The notes: generated from the sequence alone by a model not told the origin. DNA of 64,000 nt from Bradyrhizobium sp. Arg816 (GCF_029989365.1 NZ_JAPRAQ010000003.1:310001-374000), one strand, 5' to 3'; positions 8,840-18,471 are shown, counted from the first letter of the stretch. Program-made: numbers and translations.

Positions 8840-8919
8840 TCTAGTGCCACTTATCGATTTGAAGTTCCTGACAGAACTCGCGGCATACACCGCAGGAACT
8901 TCAAATCGGTGGCACTAGA
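8840..8919. repeat. Second inverted repeat, covering the SDR stop codon
   Basis: The left arm TCTAGTGCCACTTATCGATT plus TGAAGTTCCTG (8840-8870) pairs with 8893-8919, with only a few extra bases (TTAT) in the left arm. The SDR stop codon at 8915-8917 is inside the right arm. Together with the adjacent perfect palindrome it fills the whole gap between the two minus-strand genes. Confidence 0.85.
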
Positions 8920-9697
8920 GCGTGCCCGGGAACGCGCCGCCGTCGAGCAAAATGTTCTGGCCCGTGATGAAGCCGGCCTTGGCGCCACAGAGGAAGGCGC
9001 AGGCATAGCCGAACTCGTCGGGCTGGCCGAAGCGGCCGGCGGGGTTGAGCTTGGCGCGCTCGGCCAGGATCTGCTCCGGTGTCGTGCCGCGCTTGTCGGC
9101 CTCGGCCTTTGCGGTGCCCGTCAAGCGGTCGGTCTCGAACGGACCCGGCAACAGGCCGTTGATGGTGACGTTGTTGATCACCGTCTTGCGCGACAGGCCG
9201 GCGATGAAGCCGGTGAGGCCGGCGCGCGCGCCGTTGGAGAGGCCGAGGATGTCGATCGGCGCCTTCACCGCCGCCGAGGTGATGTTGACGATGCGGCCGA
9301 ACTTGCGCGCCATCATGCCGTCGACGGTCGACTTGATCAGCTCGATCGGCGTGAGCATGTTGGCGTCGATCGCCTTGATCCAGTCGTCGCGGGTCCAGTT
9401 GCGGAAATCGCCGGGCGGCGGGCCGCCGGCATTGTTGATCAAGATGTCCGGCTCGGGGCAGGCCTTCAGCACGGCCTCGCGGCCGGCAGGCGTCGTGATG
9501 TCGCCGATGATCTCGGTGACCTTCACGCCCGGATAGGCCTTGCGGATGTCGTCGGCCGTCTTCTTCAGGGCTTCGGCGCCGCGCGCGGTCAGCGTGACGT
9601 CAACGCCGGCTTCCGCCAGCGAGATGGCGCAGGCGCGGCCGAGGCCCTTGCTGGATGCGCAGACGATGGCGCGGCGACCTTTGATCCCAAGATCCAC
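8915..9697 (-). CDS. SDR-family oxidoreductase with altered active site
   Basis: 260 residues. The Rossmann glycine motif is present as CASSKGLGRA, with DILINNAGG and a C-terminal QNILLDGGAF. The canonical YxxxK is missing: the aligned stretch is LGLSNGARAGL, with Ser/Asn/Arg where Tyr and Lys would be. This pattern is typical of a known SDR subgroup resembling 3-oxoacyl-ACP reductases, so it may be an active variant rather than a decayed gene. The substrate is unknown. It lies upstream of the quinone reductase on the same strand but is separated by two strong palindromes. Confidence 0.85.
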   Translation of the reverse strand: MDLGIKGRRAIVCASSKGLGRACAISLAEAGVDVTLTARGAEALKKTADDIRKAYPGVKVTEIIGDITTPAGREAVLKACPEPDILINNAGGPPPGDFRNWTRDDWIKAIDANMLTPIELIKSTVDGMMARKFGRIVNITSAAVKAPIDILGLSNGARAGLTGFIAGLSRKTVINNVTINGLLPGPFETDRLTGTAKAEADKRGTTPEQILAERAKLNPAGRFGQPDEFGYACAFLCGAKAGFITGQNILLDGGAFPGTL

Positions 9698-9825
9698 TGT
9701 TTCACTCCCGTAATGTCAGGCAGGTTTTAGACGGGCCGCACTCTAGCCAATCGTGGCGCCGCTGATAAGGGAGGGGGCCGCGTCAAAATGCATGGCGCGG
9801 TCGCGCGGCGATGCAAATGTGCGGG

Positions 9826-9868
9826 CATGATCCGGAAAAGTGTGCAGCGGTTTTCCGAAAAGATCATG
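9826..9868. repeat. CATGATCCGGAAAA palindromic repeat, copy 2
   Basis: 41 of 43 bases are identical to the copy at 4436-4478, with the same CATGATC...GATCATG ends. It sits between SDR and cvpA. Confidence 0.8.
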
Positions 9869-9881
9869 CCCAGACAATAAG

Positions 9882-10394
9882 CTAGATGCGCCGTTCCTGC
9901 TTGAGGCGGTCGATCGCGGCCGCGGCCTCCGGCGGCAATGTCTTGAAGCCCATCTTGCCGGCCGCCGAGAACAGCGGCCGCAGATGCGAACCGGCGAGGA
10001 ACGGCGGCTGGCGGTTGGCCGGCACGATCTGGTCGAACACCAGCACCAGCGTGGTGGCGACGAGGCCGACCCTGACGGCGCCGAGTGCGGCGCCGGCGAG
10101 CCGGTCGCCGATCCCGGCTTCGCGTATCGTGTCGTTCAGCGCCATGCGGCCGATATATCCAAGGAGCATGCCGACGACCACGAAGATGCCGAAGAACCAG
10201 ATCCAGTTTTGCAGCAGCGGCGCGTTCGGATTGGTCGCGACCTGCGGCACGATCAGCGGCATCAGCGCGACGGCGATGGGAGCGGCCAGGAGATAGGCGA
10301 GAATGGTCATGGCGCTGCCGAGCAGGCCAGTCCTGAAACCGAAGCCGATCGCGACGGCGAGTGCCGCATAGACCGCGAGATCGAAACTGTTCAT
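9882..10394 (-). CDS. cvpA: CvpA family membrane protein
   Basis: 170 residues with four predicted membrane helices in the first ~125 residues (for example LLGSAMTILAYLLAAPIAVAL and WIWFFGIFVVVGMLLGYIG) and a short cytoplasmic tail. This is the CvpA/colicin-V-production family pattern, here in a shorter form. CvpA supports envelope integrity and is needed for colicin V export in E. coli. The usual neighbour purF is not visible. It is divergent from the SDR at 10533. Confidence 0.85.
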   Translation of the reverse strand: MNSFDLAVYAALAVAIGFGFRTGLLGSAMTILAYLLAAPIAVALMPLIVPQVATNPNAPLLQNWIWFFGIFVVVGMLLGYIGRMALNDTIREAGIGDRLAGAALGAVRVGLVATTLVLVFDQIVPANRQPPFLAGSHLRPLFSAAGKMGFKTLPPEAAAAIDRLKQERRI

Positions 10395-10532
10395 GAGCGT
10401 CAGGCCTGCCTCGATGGAACGCTTGCGTCGATGGAACGAATGAACGCCGGACCGATCATTCCGGTTTCAGATCGTTAAAATCGTCTGTATTGATGGCTCC
10501 AAAGCTCAGGGAAAACGCTCAAGGCAAGCGTC

Positions 10533-11294
10533 ATGTCAGATCTATTCGACGTCAGTAAAGAAACCATCCTTGTGACGGGCGCAAGCCAGGGGCTGGGGCG
10601 GCAATTTGCCCGGGTTCTGGCGGACCATGGCGCGGCCGTCGCGCTCGCGGCGCGGCAGACCGACAAGCTGAAGAGCCTGGAGGAGGAGATCCGCGGCAAG
10701 GGCGGCCGCGCTGCTGCGGTCGCGCTCGACGTCACTGACATGTCATCGATCGCCAAGGCTGTGGATGCCACGGAAGCCGCGCTCGGTCCGATCACGGTGC
10801 TGATCAACAATGCCGGCATCGCCATCGAGAAACTCGCGACCGAGCAGACCGAATCCGATTGGGACGCCGTGATCGGCGCCAATCTGAAGGGCGCCTATTT
10901 CCTCGCGACCGAAGTCGCGCGCCGCATGATCGCGCGCAAGCAGGAAGGCAACATCGTCAACATCGCTTCCGTGCTCGGCACTGGCGTGCTGAAGGCGGTG
11001 TCGCCCTATGCGATCTCCAAGGCCGGCATCCTCCAGGCGACCAGGGCGATGGCGCTGGAGCTCGCAGGCCAGAACATCCGCATCAACGCGCTGGCGCCGG
11101 GCTATATCGATACCGAAATGAATCACGCCTTCTGGTCGACGCCCGCGGGCGAGCGATTGGCCAAACGCATCCCGCAACGCCGTGTCGGCGCCGAGTCCGA
11201 TCTCGACGGCGCGATTTTGCTGCTGGCCTCGAAGGCGTCGCGGTACATGACGGGGAGCATCGTGACGGTGGATGGCGGGTTCTTGTTGAATTGA
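10533..11294 (+). CDS. SDR-family oxidoreductase (FabG-like)
   Basis: 253 residues with the full classical SDR set: TGASQGLGRQ (cofactor), INNAG, catalytic Ser146, Tyr159 and Lys163 (YAISK), and LAPGYIDTEM. It probably reduces a carbonyl or oxidises an alcohol with NAD(P). The start ATG follows an AAGGCAAGCGTC leader. Downstream is a palindromic repeat. The genomic context (CvpA divergent, efflux genes convergent) does not suggest a pathway. Confidence 0.9.
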   Translation: MSDLFDVSKETILVTGASQGLGRQFARVLADHGAAVALAARQTDKLKSLEEEIRGKGGRAAAVALDVTDMSSIAKAVDATEAALGPITVLINNAGIAIEKLATEQTESDWDAVIGANLKGAYFLATEVARRMIARKQEGNIVNIASVLGTGVLKAVSPYAISKAGILQATRAMALELAGQNIRINALAPGYIDTEMNHAFWSTPAGERLAKRIPQRRVGAESDLDGAILLLASKASRYMTGSIVTVDGGFLLN

Positions 11295-11296
11295 CT

Positions 11297-11450
11297 TTCT
11301 TCGCCTCTCCCCGGCTGCGGGGAGAGGCCGGATTTGCGCGCAGCGTAAAGCCGGGTGAGGGGGGTCTCCGCGAGTCCAACTCTCACCGCTTTTGCCGAGA
11401 TAGCCCCTCACCCCAACCCTCTTCCCGTAAGAACGGGGAGAGGGAGAAGA
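11297..11450. repeat. CTCTCCCCG...GGGGAGAG palindromic repeat
   Basis: The outer arms CTTCGCCTCTCCCCG / CGGGGAGAGGGAGAAG and inner GGGTGAGGGG / CCCCTCACCC arms form a long imperfect palindrome between the SDR and the convergent FUSC gene. Bradyrhizobium-type element. Confidence 0.75.
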
Positions 11451-11458
11451 GCTACGCA

Positions 11459-12547
11459 TTATCTTGTTTCAGCGCTCCTAGCCGAGGGCGTCAGCAGGAT
11501 AGCCACGATCTCGACGATCAGCAGCCCGCCGGTGATACCGGCAAGGCGCTCGATGCCGGGAATGATGCTGGACGGCGGCCCTGATCCCTGCACCATCGTC
11601 ATGATGAAGACGACCGCGCCCTGTGTGCCGACATAGCCGATATCGCGCGCGCTTGCCTGGACATGCGCACCGACCCAGACCCCGATGGCAAGCGCGGCAA
11701 GCCAGGGCAGGAAGTTTTCGAACGAGGCGATCAGCACCGCGAGGCCGGCGAGGCCGCCGATCAGGCAGCCGAGGATGCGATGCGTGCCACGGGCCGCGAT
11801 CTTCTCGCGATTCGCAGCATCGTCGTCGGATATTGCCGGCACGGCCATCACGGCCGCGACCGTGATCGCGGCCTGCGAGAAGCTCGGCAATTGCAGCCAG
11901 CTCCATGCCAGCGGCACCAGCATCACACCAAGGCCCGCGCGCATTGCGTGCTGGGTCGAGGCCCATTGCGCGCCGAGAAGGTCGGACCAGCCCGGCGCCC
12001 GCGGACGTGGCGGCGCATGATCCTCGCGCGGCGACAGCAGGTGCGAGACCAGAATGGCGGCGAGAGTGCCGATCGTCACCTCGGCAGTACGGTTGCAGGC
12101 GACTGACAGCGCCGAGGTCGGATCGTCGAGCGTTGCGAGCAGCACCATGTCGGCCGTGACGGCGCCGAGCAGCCAGGCATAGCCGTGGCGACTGACTTGC
12201 AGGCCGAGCACGCCGATGCTGCTGGCGATGAACAGTGCGAGGCTCAGTGCAACCTGGTCCTCGATCAGCCACGGGCTCAAGAGCAGGCCTGCAGCGGCAC
12301 CGATCGCGGTGCCGACGATGCGCAGGGCGCCGCGACGCAAGGAAGAGGGCGCCGTCACCTGCGTCGAGACGAAGGCACTGATCGCCGCCCACCATGGTGC
12401 GTCCACCCGCAGCACAAGCGCCACGATCACGGCCAGCGTGACGGCCAGTGCAACGCGGCTGCAATGATGGCCGCGTGGGCCGGCCAGATCGATCTCCAGC
12501 AACTCCCGCCGCAATGCAGAGATCGCTCTCGTCGCGGCCCCGCTCAT
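11459..12547 (-). CDS. FUSC-family inner-membrane transporter
   Basis: 362 residues with two repeated blocks of hydrophobic helices (about 30-165 and 205-355), the usual fusaric-acid-resistance/AaeB layout but without the large cytoplasmic C-terminal part. It would be the membrane component of an aromatic-acid or drug efflux system. Its ATG overlaps the stop of the HlyD-family gene by four bases (12544-12547), so the two are translationally coupled and probably form one pump. Confidence 0.85.
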   Translation of the reverse strand: MSGAATRAISALRRELLEIDLAGPRGHHCSRVALAVTLAVIVALVLRVDAPWWAAISAFVSTQVTAPSSLRRGALRIVGTAIGAAAGLLLSPWLIEDQVALSLALFIASSIGVLGLQVSRHGYAWLLGAVTADMVLLATLDDPTSALSVACNRTAEVTIGTLAAILVSHLLSPREDHAPPRPRAPGWSDLLGAQWASTQHAMRAGLGVMLVPLAWSWLQLPSFSQAAITVAAVMAVPAISDDDAANREKIAARGTHRILGCLIGGLAGLAVLIASFENFLPWLAALAIGVWVGAHVQASARDIGYVGTQGAVVFIMTMVQGSGPPSSIIPGIERLAGITGGLLIVEIVAILLTPSARSAETR

Positions 12548-13524
12548 GGCAGCACGACCACCCTGGCGTCGGCACCCATATAGAGTCTCAGGTCTGGTGG
12601 CGGATCGACCAGCGTCAGCGTCACCGGAAAGCGGCGCTTGAGGCGGATCCAGTCAGTGGTCGGCGCCACGTAGTTGAGCAGGCGATTGGGCACGGGTTCG
12701 CGGCTGATGCCACGAGCAATGCCGGTCACCTTGGCACGGTGTAGATGCCAGGGATTTGAGTCCAGCGACACCCAGGCCGTGCTGCCGACGGCAAAGCCGC
12801 GGATGTAGCTTTCCTTGAAGTTGGCGACGATGCGCCAGGCGCGGGCATCGACGATGCCGATCAGCGGCACATCGGCCTGTGCAGTGTCGCCCACGCGCAG
12901 GCTGAGCGACGTCACCGTGCCGCTGGTTGGTGCGACCAGCTTGGTGCGGGCGAGCTGCCATTCTGCGAGTGCCAGCGCCGAATTGGCGCGGGTTTCGGTC
13001 GCCTGATGCATGGATAGCGTGGCCTCCGTCGCGGCGACCGACTCCTGTGCGGCGTCGCGTGCCGCATTCGCGCGCCGCAGCGTATCGCTCGCCTGGTCGA
13101 GCGCGACGCGGGAGACATCCTGGGCCGAGGCGAGCGTCGTCAGGCGCTTTTCGTTTTCGCTCGCAAAATCCGCGGCCGAGCTCGCCGCCGCCAACGCGTC
13201 CCGTGCCGACGCGATCCGGTGCTGGTCGGAGGCGATCTGCGCGCGGGCCTCGGCAAGATCGGCACGCCGCTGATCCAGGGCCAACTGGAAAGGTACGGGA
13301 TCGATGCTCGCAAGCAGGTTGCCCTCGGCCACATCCTGATTGTCGGCGACATGTACGGCAATGATGCGCCCAGTCACCTGAGGCGCGAGCGCGACCAGAT
13401 CGGACTGAACATAGGCGTCGTCGGTGAAGGCGACGAACGACGATATCACCTCATAGGCAACGAAAAGCGCTAGCGCGATCGCTGCCGCAAGTCCGACTCG
13501 TCGTCCACGCGTCATGTCAGGCAA
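12544..13524 (-). CDS. HlyD-family membrane fusion (periplasmic adaptor) protein
   Basis: 326 residues. An N-terminal membrane anchor (residues ~9-27) is followed by the lipoyl/biotinyl half DDAYVQSDLVALAPQVTGRI, a long alpha-helical hairpin (~75-190), the second lipoyl half (TKLVAPTSGTVTSL) and a beta-barrel. It matches the EmrA/AaeA adaptor type and would link the FUSC transporter to an outer-membrane channel. It is first in the two-gene operon. The start is ATG at 13524; no regulator gene is adjacent. Confidence 0.9.
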   Translation of the reverse strand: MPDMTRGRRVGLAAAIALALFVAYEVISSFVAFTDDAYVQSDLVALAPQVTGRIIAVHVADNQDVAEGNLLASIDPVPFQLALDQRRADLAEARAQIASDQHRIASARDALAAASSAADFASENEKRLTTLASAQDVSRVALDQASDTLRRANAARDAAQESVAATEATLSMHQATETRANSALALAEWQLARTKLVAPTSGTVTSLSLRVGDTAQADVPLIGIVDARAWRIVANFKESYIRGFAVGSTAWVSLDSNPWHLHRAKVTGIARGISREPVPNRLLNYVAPTTDWIRLKRRFPVTLTLVDPPPDLRLYMGADARVVVLP

Positions 13525-13620
13525 AACTCCGAGGCAGCGGCGCGCATCAACTTCTCCGAGCTAGATGAGCAGTCTATCCCGGCCGGTTGCAGCTCGAAAA
13601 GTCCCGTTCGTGCCGCACCG

Positions 13621-15219
13621 CTAGTTTGTCCGCATCTCCGCCCTGATCATATCCGCCGCCTTCTCCCCGATCATGATGGTCGGCGCATTGGTGTTGCCGC
13701 CGATCAGCGTCGGCATGATCGAGGCGTCGACGACGCGCAAGCCCTCGATGCCGTGCACCTTCAGCTTCGGATCGACCACGGCCATCGCATCGGTGCCCAT
13801 CTTGCAGGTGCCGACGGGATGATAGACGGTGTCGACGCGATTGCGCAGGATGGCGCGAATGTCCTCGTCGGTCCTCACGTCGGACGTGAACATGTCCTTC
13901 TTCTGCAACGCGCGCAGCGCAGGCGTCTCCATCAGCCGTCGCGTGGTCTTGAAGCCCGCGACCATCGCCTCGAGATCCTCCGCCTCGCCCAGAAAGTTCG
14001 GATCGATCATGGGTGCAGCGAGCGGATCGGCGCTCTTCAGCCAAACGCTGCCGCGGCTCTTCGGTCTGAGCAGGCAGACATGGCATGAGAAGCCCGCCTC
14101 CTTGTGCTTCTTGCGGCCGTGGTCGTCGAGCATCGCGATGACGAAGTGCAGCTGAATGTCCGGCACATCGAGGTCGGGGCTGGTTTTCAGAAAGCCGCCA
14201 CACTCGGCGAAATTGGTGGTCATGAGGCCGCGTCGCTCCCTGCGGTACCGCTGGATGGCGCGGAGCAGGGATGGCAGCCGTCCCAGTGACGAGTGAACGA
14301 AGTGGGGATAGTCGGAGGCGTAGACGAACACGAAATCCGGATGGTCCTGCAGATTGCGCCCGACGCCCGGCAAATGATGCGTGACGCCGAGGCCGTGCGT
14401 ACGAAGCGCCTCGCCATCGCCGATGCCCGACAGCATCAATAGCTGCGGTGACTGGAATGCGCCGCCGGCGAGGATCACCTCGCGGCGGGCACGCAGCTGC
14501 TTCGTCTGCTTGCCCTGCACATATTCGATGCCGACCGCGCGCCCGCCCTCAAACAGGATTTTCGTGGCCTGCGACCCCGTCTCGACGCGCAGATTCGCGC
14601 GCTTGTCCATGTGGGGCTGCAGATAGGCGCGCGCCGCGCTCCAGCGCTCGCCATGGTGCTGCGTCACCTGGTAGCTGCCGAGACCTTCTTGGTCCTCACC
14701 ATTGAAGTCCTCGCGGATGCGGAACTGCGCCTCGCGCGCGGCCTGGTGGAAGACGTCATGGATCGGATTCTCCGAGCGCAGTCTGTTGACGTGCAGCGGA
14801 CCGCCCTTGCCGTGATACTCGCCGTCGAAATCGGAATTGTTCTCCGAGCGCTTGAAATAGGGCAGCACGTCCGTATACGACCAGCCGGCATTGCCGAGCG
14901 CGGCCCAGTGGTCGTAGTCGGCGCGATGACCGCGGATATAGACCATCGCATTGATCGCCGAGGATCCGCCGAGGCCCTTGCCGCGCGGTTGATAGCCGAT
15001 GCGGCCGTTCAATCCCTTCTGCGGCACGGTATCGAAGGCCCAATTGGCCGCGCTGTACGGCAGGGCAAGCCCGAATGGCGTGGTGATCCGCCAATTGTCG
15101 TTCCGTCCGCCGGCATCGAGCAGCGCCACGGATGTCGCCGCATCCTCCGACAGCCGCCCCGCCACCGCGCAGCCGCCGGAGCCCGCGCCCACGACGACGA
15201 AATCGAATGTGTCAGTCAC
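13621..15219 (-). CDS. GMC-family FAD oxidoreductase (choline/alcohol dehydrogenase-like)
   Basis: 532 residues from the GTG at 15219 (VTDTFDFVVVGAGSGGC), chosen because GAGGGGGAAACATC precedes it and the longer frame runs into the intergenic palindrome. The FAD dinucleotide-binding GAGSGG is at ~11-16. GMC signature regions GKGLGGSSAINAM and the C-terminal HPVGTCKMG...GNTNAPTIMI are present with the active-site His/Asn pair. It would oxidise an alcohol to an aldehyde. The next gene upstream encodes an aldehyde dehydrogenase, so the two could act in series (inference). Confidence 0.9.
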   Translation of the reverse strand: MTDTFDFVVVGAGSGGCAVAGRLSEDAATSVALLDAGGRNDNWRITTPFGLALPYSAANWAFDTVPQKGLNGRIGYQPRGKGLGGSSAINAMVYIRGHRADYDHWAALGNAGWSYTDVLPYFKRSENNSDFDGEYHGKGGPLHVNRLRSENPIHDVFHQAAREAQFRIREDFNGEDQEGLGSYQVTQHHGERWSAARAYLQPHMDKRANLRVETGSQATKILFEGGRAVGIEYVQGKQTKQLRARREVILAGGAFQSPQLLMLSGIGDGEALRTHGLGVTHHLPGVGRNLQDHPDFVFVYASDYPHFVHSSLGRLPSLLRAIQRYRRERRGLMTTNFAECGGFLKTSPDLDVPDIQLHFVIAMLDDHGRKKHKEAGFSCHVCLLRPKSRGSVWLKSADPLAAPMIDPNFLGEAEDLEAMVAGFKTTRRLMETPALRALQKKDMFTSDVRTDEDIRAILRNRVDTVYHPVGTCKMGTDAMAVVDPKLKVHGIEGLRVVDASIMPTLIGGNTNAPTIMIGEKAADMIRAEMRTN

Positions 15220-15252
15220 CGATGTTTCCCCCTCTGCATTTTCTTTGTTGCC

Positions 15253-15330
15253 GTCATTGCGAGCGAAGCGAAGCAATCCAGGCTGTCACCGCAGAGGGAT
15301 TCTGGATTGCTTCGCTGCGCTCGCAATGAT
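15253..15330. repeat. CGTCATTGCGAGCGAAG palindromic repeat, copy 2
   Basis: The left half is nearly identical to the copy at 5169-5254, and the right arm CTGGATTGCTTCGCTGCGCT plus CGCAATGA closes the hairpin. Confidence 0.8.
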
Positions 15331-15342
15331 GGGTGTTGAAAC

Positions 15343-16800
15343 TTACGACATGAACCGCATCAACTTCTCCAGCCGCGCGATCTTGCCGCCATAGGGCGGA
15401 TAGAGGTCGGCGAGGCGGTTGAACTTGGAGCGATAAAACACCGGCTTCAGTTTGCTGAACGTGCGAAAGCCCCATTCGCCGTGATAGGCGCCGGTGCCGG
15501 ATGCGCCGACGCCGCCCATCGGCTGGTTGGCTTGCGCGAAGTGGAACAGGCAGTCGTTGACGGTGACGCCGCCGGAGATCGTGCGCGACAGCACCTCGTC
15601 GCGGGCGGCGCGATCCTTGCCGAACCAGTACAGCGCGAGCGGCCGGTCGCGGGCGTTGACGAAAGCGATCGCCTCCGCCGGATCGCGATAGCCCAGCACT
15701 GGCAGAACGGGGCCGAAAATCTCCTCCTGCATCGCCGCCATCGCCTCGGTCGCGCCGACGATCAGTGTCGGCGGGAATTTGCGGTGTGCTTTCCAGTTCG
15801 GATCGTCCGCTTTCGCCGGTTGCAGGATTTTTGCGCCGCGCTGCGCAGCATCTGCCACGAGTCCTTCAAGCCGCGCATAATGCCGGTCGGAGATGACGGA
15901 GGTGTAGTCCTTGTTGGCTGGATCGGTGCCGAACATGCGCCGCATCTGCGCGCGCACTTTTTCGGCGAAGGCCTGCAACGAGCGCTCGGGCACCAGCACG
16001 TAGTCCGGTGCGATGCAGGTCTGCCCGGCATTGAGCAACTTTCCGTAGGCGATGCGCTCGGACGCCTCCTCGAGATCGGCGGAGGCGTCGATGATAACAG
16101 GCGACTTGCCGCCGAGCTCGAGCGTAACGGGCGTGAGATTGCGCCCGGCGGCCTCCGCGACCAGCCGGCCGACCCGGGTCGAGCCGGTGAAGACGAGATG
16201 GTCGAAGGGGAGGGGTGCGAAGGCTTTTGCCACTTCGTCCTCGATGCCGGTGACGAGCACCTCGTTGGCATCGAACCGCGCGGCCACCGTCTCCTTCAGC
16301 AGCACTGAAAAGTGCGGCGACAGCTCGCTCGGCTTGATCATGACACGGTTGCCGGCGGCGATCGCGCCGATCGCGGGCGCAAGCGTGAGCTGGAGCGGAT
16401 AATTCCAGGGCGCGATGATGCCGACGACGCCGAGCGGCTGCGGGATCAGCCGGTTGCGCGCGGGCAGGAATTGCAGCGTGGTGGCCACGCGCTGCGGCGC
16501 CATCCAGCTCTTCAGGTGCTTGGTCGCATGCCGGATCTCGGAGAACACCAGCATCGTCTCGGCGATGGTGGTCTCGACGGCCGAGCGGTGGCCGAAATCG
16601 GCCGAGATCGCCTGCCGGAAACGCTCCTCATTGTCCGCGACCACGGCACGCAGCCGCGCCAGCCGGTCGAGCCGCTCAGCCAGGTCAGGTGCAGGCTCGG
16701 CGCGCGCCCGCGCAACCATCGCCTCGAAGGCATCTTTCAGCGCCGGGAGTGGCGCGCTCGCCGAGGGACGGTCTATGGGTCGGTCCAAGGTGTGGTCCAT
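15343..16800 (-). CDS. Coniferyl aldehyde dehydrogenase-like ALDH
   Basis: 485 residues from the ATG at 16800, preceded by CAGGGGAGACCGCC; the frame extends further upstream but without protein-like sequence. ALDH motifs: IIAPWNYP (127-134), FTGSTRVG, catalytic ELGGK Glu228 and NAGQTCIAPDY Cys262. The short form with ISGGVTVNDCLFHFAQ near the C-terminus is typical of the coniferyl/fatty aldehyde dehydrogenase branch (CALDH, ALDH3-like). It would oxidise aromatic or long-chain aldehydes to acids with NAD(P). It precedes the GMC oxidoreductase on the same strand. Confidence 0.87.
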   Translation of the reverse strand: MDHTLDRPIDRPSASAPLPALKDAFEAMVARARAEPAPDLAERLDRLARLRAVVADNEERFRQAISADFGHRSAVETTIAETMLVFSEIRHATKHLKSWMAPQRVATTLQFLPARNRLIPQPLGVVGIIAPWNYPLQLTLAPAIGAIAAGNRVMIKPSELSPHFSVLLKETVAARFDANEVLVTGIEDEVAKAFAPLPFDHLVFTGSTRVGRLVAEAAGRNLTPVTLELGGKSPVIIDASADLEEASERIAYGKLLNAGQTCIAPDYVLVPERSLQAFAEKVRAQMRRMFGTDPANKDYTSVISDRHYARLEGLVADAAQRGAKILQPAKADDPNWKAHRKFPPTLIVGATEAMAAMQEEIFGPVLPVLGYRDPAEAIAFVNARDRPLALYWFGKDRAARDEVLSRTISGGVTVNDCLFHFAQANQPMGGVGASGTGAYHGEWGFRTFSKLKPVFYRSKFNRLADLYPPYGGKIARLEKLMRFMS

Positions 16801-17113
16801 GGGCGGTCTCCCCTGAAAATGGCGTTTGCCCCTGGTTTTATTGCCCGCAAGCTGGGCCTTTGTGGAACTTCTGGCAAGAGCGCACCAAACGGGTCGGAAA
16901 TCGGCCCAACTCACTGTCATAAAGTCGAAAAAAACGTCCCGTCGGCCCTTTCCAAAGGCGGCCCGGGTTGGTACATACGCCTCGCACCCGAGGGGCTTTG
17001 CCCCGGGGTTGCCTTCCAAGGAAGCCTTTGGGACGCGAGAGCAAGCCACGCGAATAGCGCCGGCCCTCATTCATCGTCCCCGGCATTTTGGCCAAGGCAA
17101 AGCAACGGTTTAA
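16801..17113. other. Intergenic region before the tRNA gene
   Basis: Between the minus-strand ALDH and tRNA-fMet. It contains the palindromic GAGGGGCTTTGCCCCGGGG stretch near 16991-17009 but no convincing gene. The promoters of both flanking genes must lie here. Confidence 0.5.
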
Positions 17114-17190
<77 letters not shown>

Positions 17191-17216
17191 AATTCGGACT
17201 TTTACCGGTTCCGATA

Positions 17217-17253
17217 CGAAAATGGCCCGCGTTGAGCGGGCCATTTTTGTTTT
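17217..17253 (+). terminator. Rho-independent terminator after tRNA-fMet
   Basis: AATGGCCCGC, a GTTGA loop, GCGGGCCATT, then TTTGTTTT. This is a strong stem followed by a T-run, 27 nt after the tRNA. Confidence 0.9.
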
Positions 17254-17397
17254 GCGACCTGTGCGGGAGCCGCTTCGGTCGCGCAGAGCCCCTCGGCCAA
17301 ATCGGCTGTCTCAGATGTCACCGCAATAGCTATACCATCGCTGTTGTCGCCGCCGTCGCGCCTTCACCGTCCTGCCCTCCATGAAGTGAGCTATCCG

Positions 17398-18279
17398 ATG
17401 ACCGAGGTCGAGCTTGTCAACGTGTTCACCCACACCGGGCGCGGCGGCAACCCCTGTCCAATTGTCATCGATGCATCGAACCTTACCGCTGCGGGGATGC
17501 AGTCGGTGGCCCGGCACTTCGGGCACGAGTCGGGCTTCGTCCTGCCGGCTCCCGGCGGCGACGCCGACTATGCCTTCCGGTTCTGGGTTCCGCGACACGA
17601 GATGGAGATGTGCGGTCACGCGACGATCGGCGCGCTCTGGGTCCTCGCGACCAAGGGGCGCTTGCCGGGCGAACAGGTCCGCATCGAGACGCGCAGCGGA
17701 TCGGTAACGGGCTATGTCGATCGTGTGGACTCGGGCGAACCGTCCGTCGAGATCAGCCAGCCTGTCGGCAAGGTCGTCGATCTCTCGCGTGCCGAAGAGG
17801 AGGACGTTCTGTCGACGCTCAAGCTGTCGCGCCGCGATCTGCTTGATATGCCGGTGCAGAACGCCGTCACGTCACGCGTGAAGACGCTCATCCCGATCCA
17901 GGGCGTCCGCGAGCTCAATGACCTGGTGCCGGACCCGGCGCAGATCGAGGCGTGCTGCGGGCGGATCGGGTCCACCGGACTTTACCCTTACGCCATCGAA
18001 CATCAGGGCGAACGGCGCTTCGAGGCGCGACAGTTTCCGAAATCATCAGGCTACCCGGAAGATGCTGCCACCGGCATTGCCGCCGCGGCGCTCGCGTTCG
18101 GACTGCTCAAGAACGGCCTGGTCGAGCGCAACAGCGCGCGGATCACCATCATGCAGGGCCGGGCGATGGGGTCGTTGTCCGAGATCCGGGTGCGGCTCGG
18201 CTTCGCCGACAACCGTCCTGTGGGTTGCCTGCTTGGAGGCTCCGTCACGCGCGCGGAGCAACATGTCTTGCAGCCCTAG
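17398..18279 (+). CDS. PhzF-family isomerase/epimerase-like protein
   Basis: 293 residues from the ATG at 17398 (MTEVELVNVF). PhzF family features: N-terminal VNVFTHTGRGGNPCPIV, MEMCGHATIGALW in the middle and GYPEDAATGIAAAALA in the second half. The fold is a diaminopimelate-epimerase-like two-domain protein. PhzF acts in phenazine synthesis, but most relatives have unknown substrates and no phenazine genes are visible here. It lies just inside the region bracketed by two tRNA-fMet 3'-end copies, close to an ArsR/SDR pair. Confidence 0.85.
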   Translation: MTEVELVNVFTHTGRGGNPCPIVIDASNLTAAGMQSVARHFGHESGFVLPAPGGDADYAFRFWVPRHEMEMCGHATIGALWVLATKGRLPGEQVRIETRSGSVTGYVDRVDSGEPSVEISQPVGKVVDLSRAEEEDVLSTLKLSRRDLLDMPVQNAVTSRVKTLIPIQGVRELNDLVPDPAQIEACCGRIGSTGLYPYAIEHQGERRFEARQFPKSSGYPEDAATGIAAAALAFGLLKNGLVERNSARITIMQGRAMGSLSEIRVRLGFADNRPVGCLLGGSVTRAEQHVLQP

Positions 18280-18471
18280 CAGGTCGGCGCAGAGACGGCG
18301 CGCCAGACCTGGGCCTTCAGCGCTGTGGCCAGAAAATCGATCATGGCGCAAACGCCGGGCAGCATGCCGCGCCGGGACGGAAGCGCGGGCCATCTTTGTT
18401 TTGGGATACGCCGGGTGGCAACATCAGCCGATCCCTTGCGCGCTCCACAAATCTGTCGTGCGCGAATGCCC

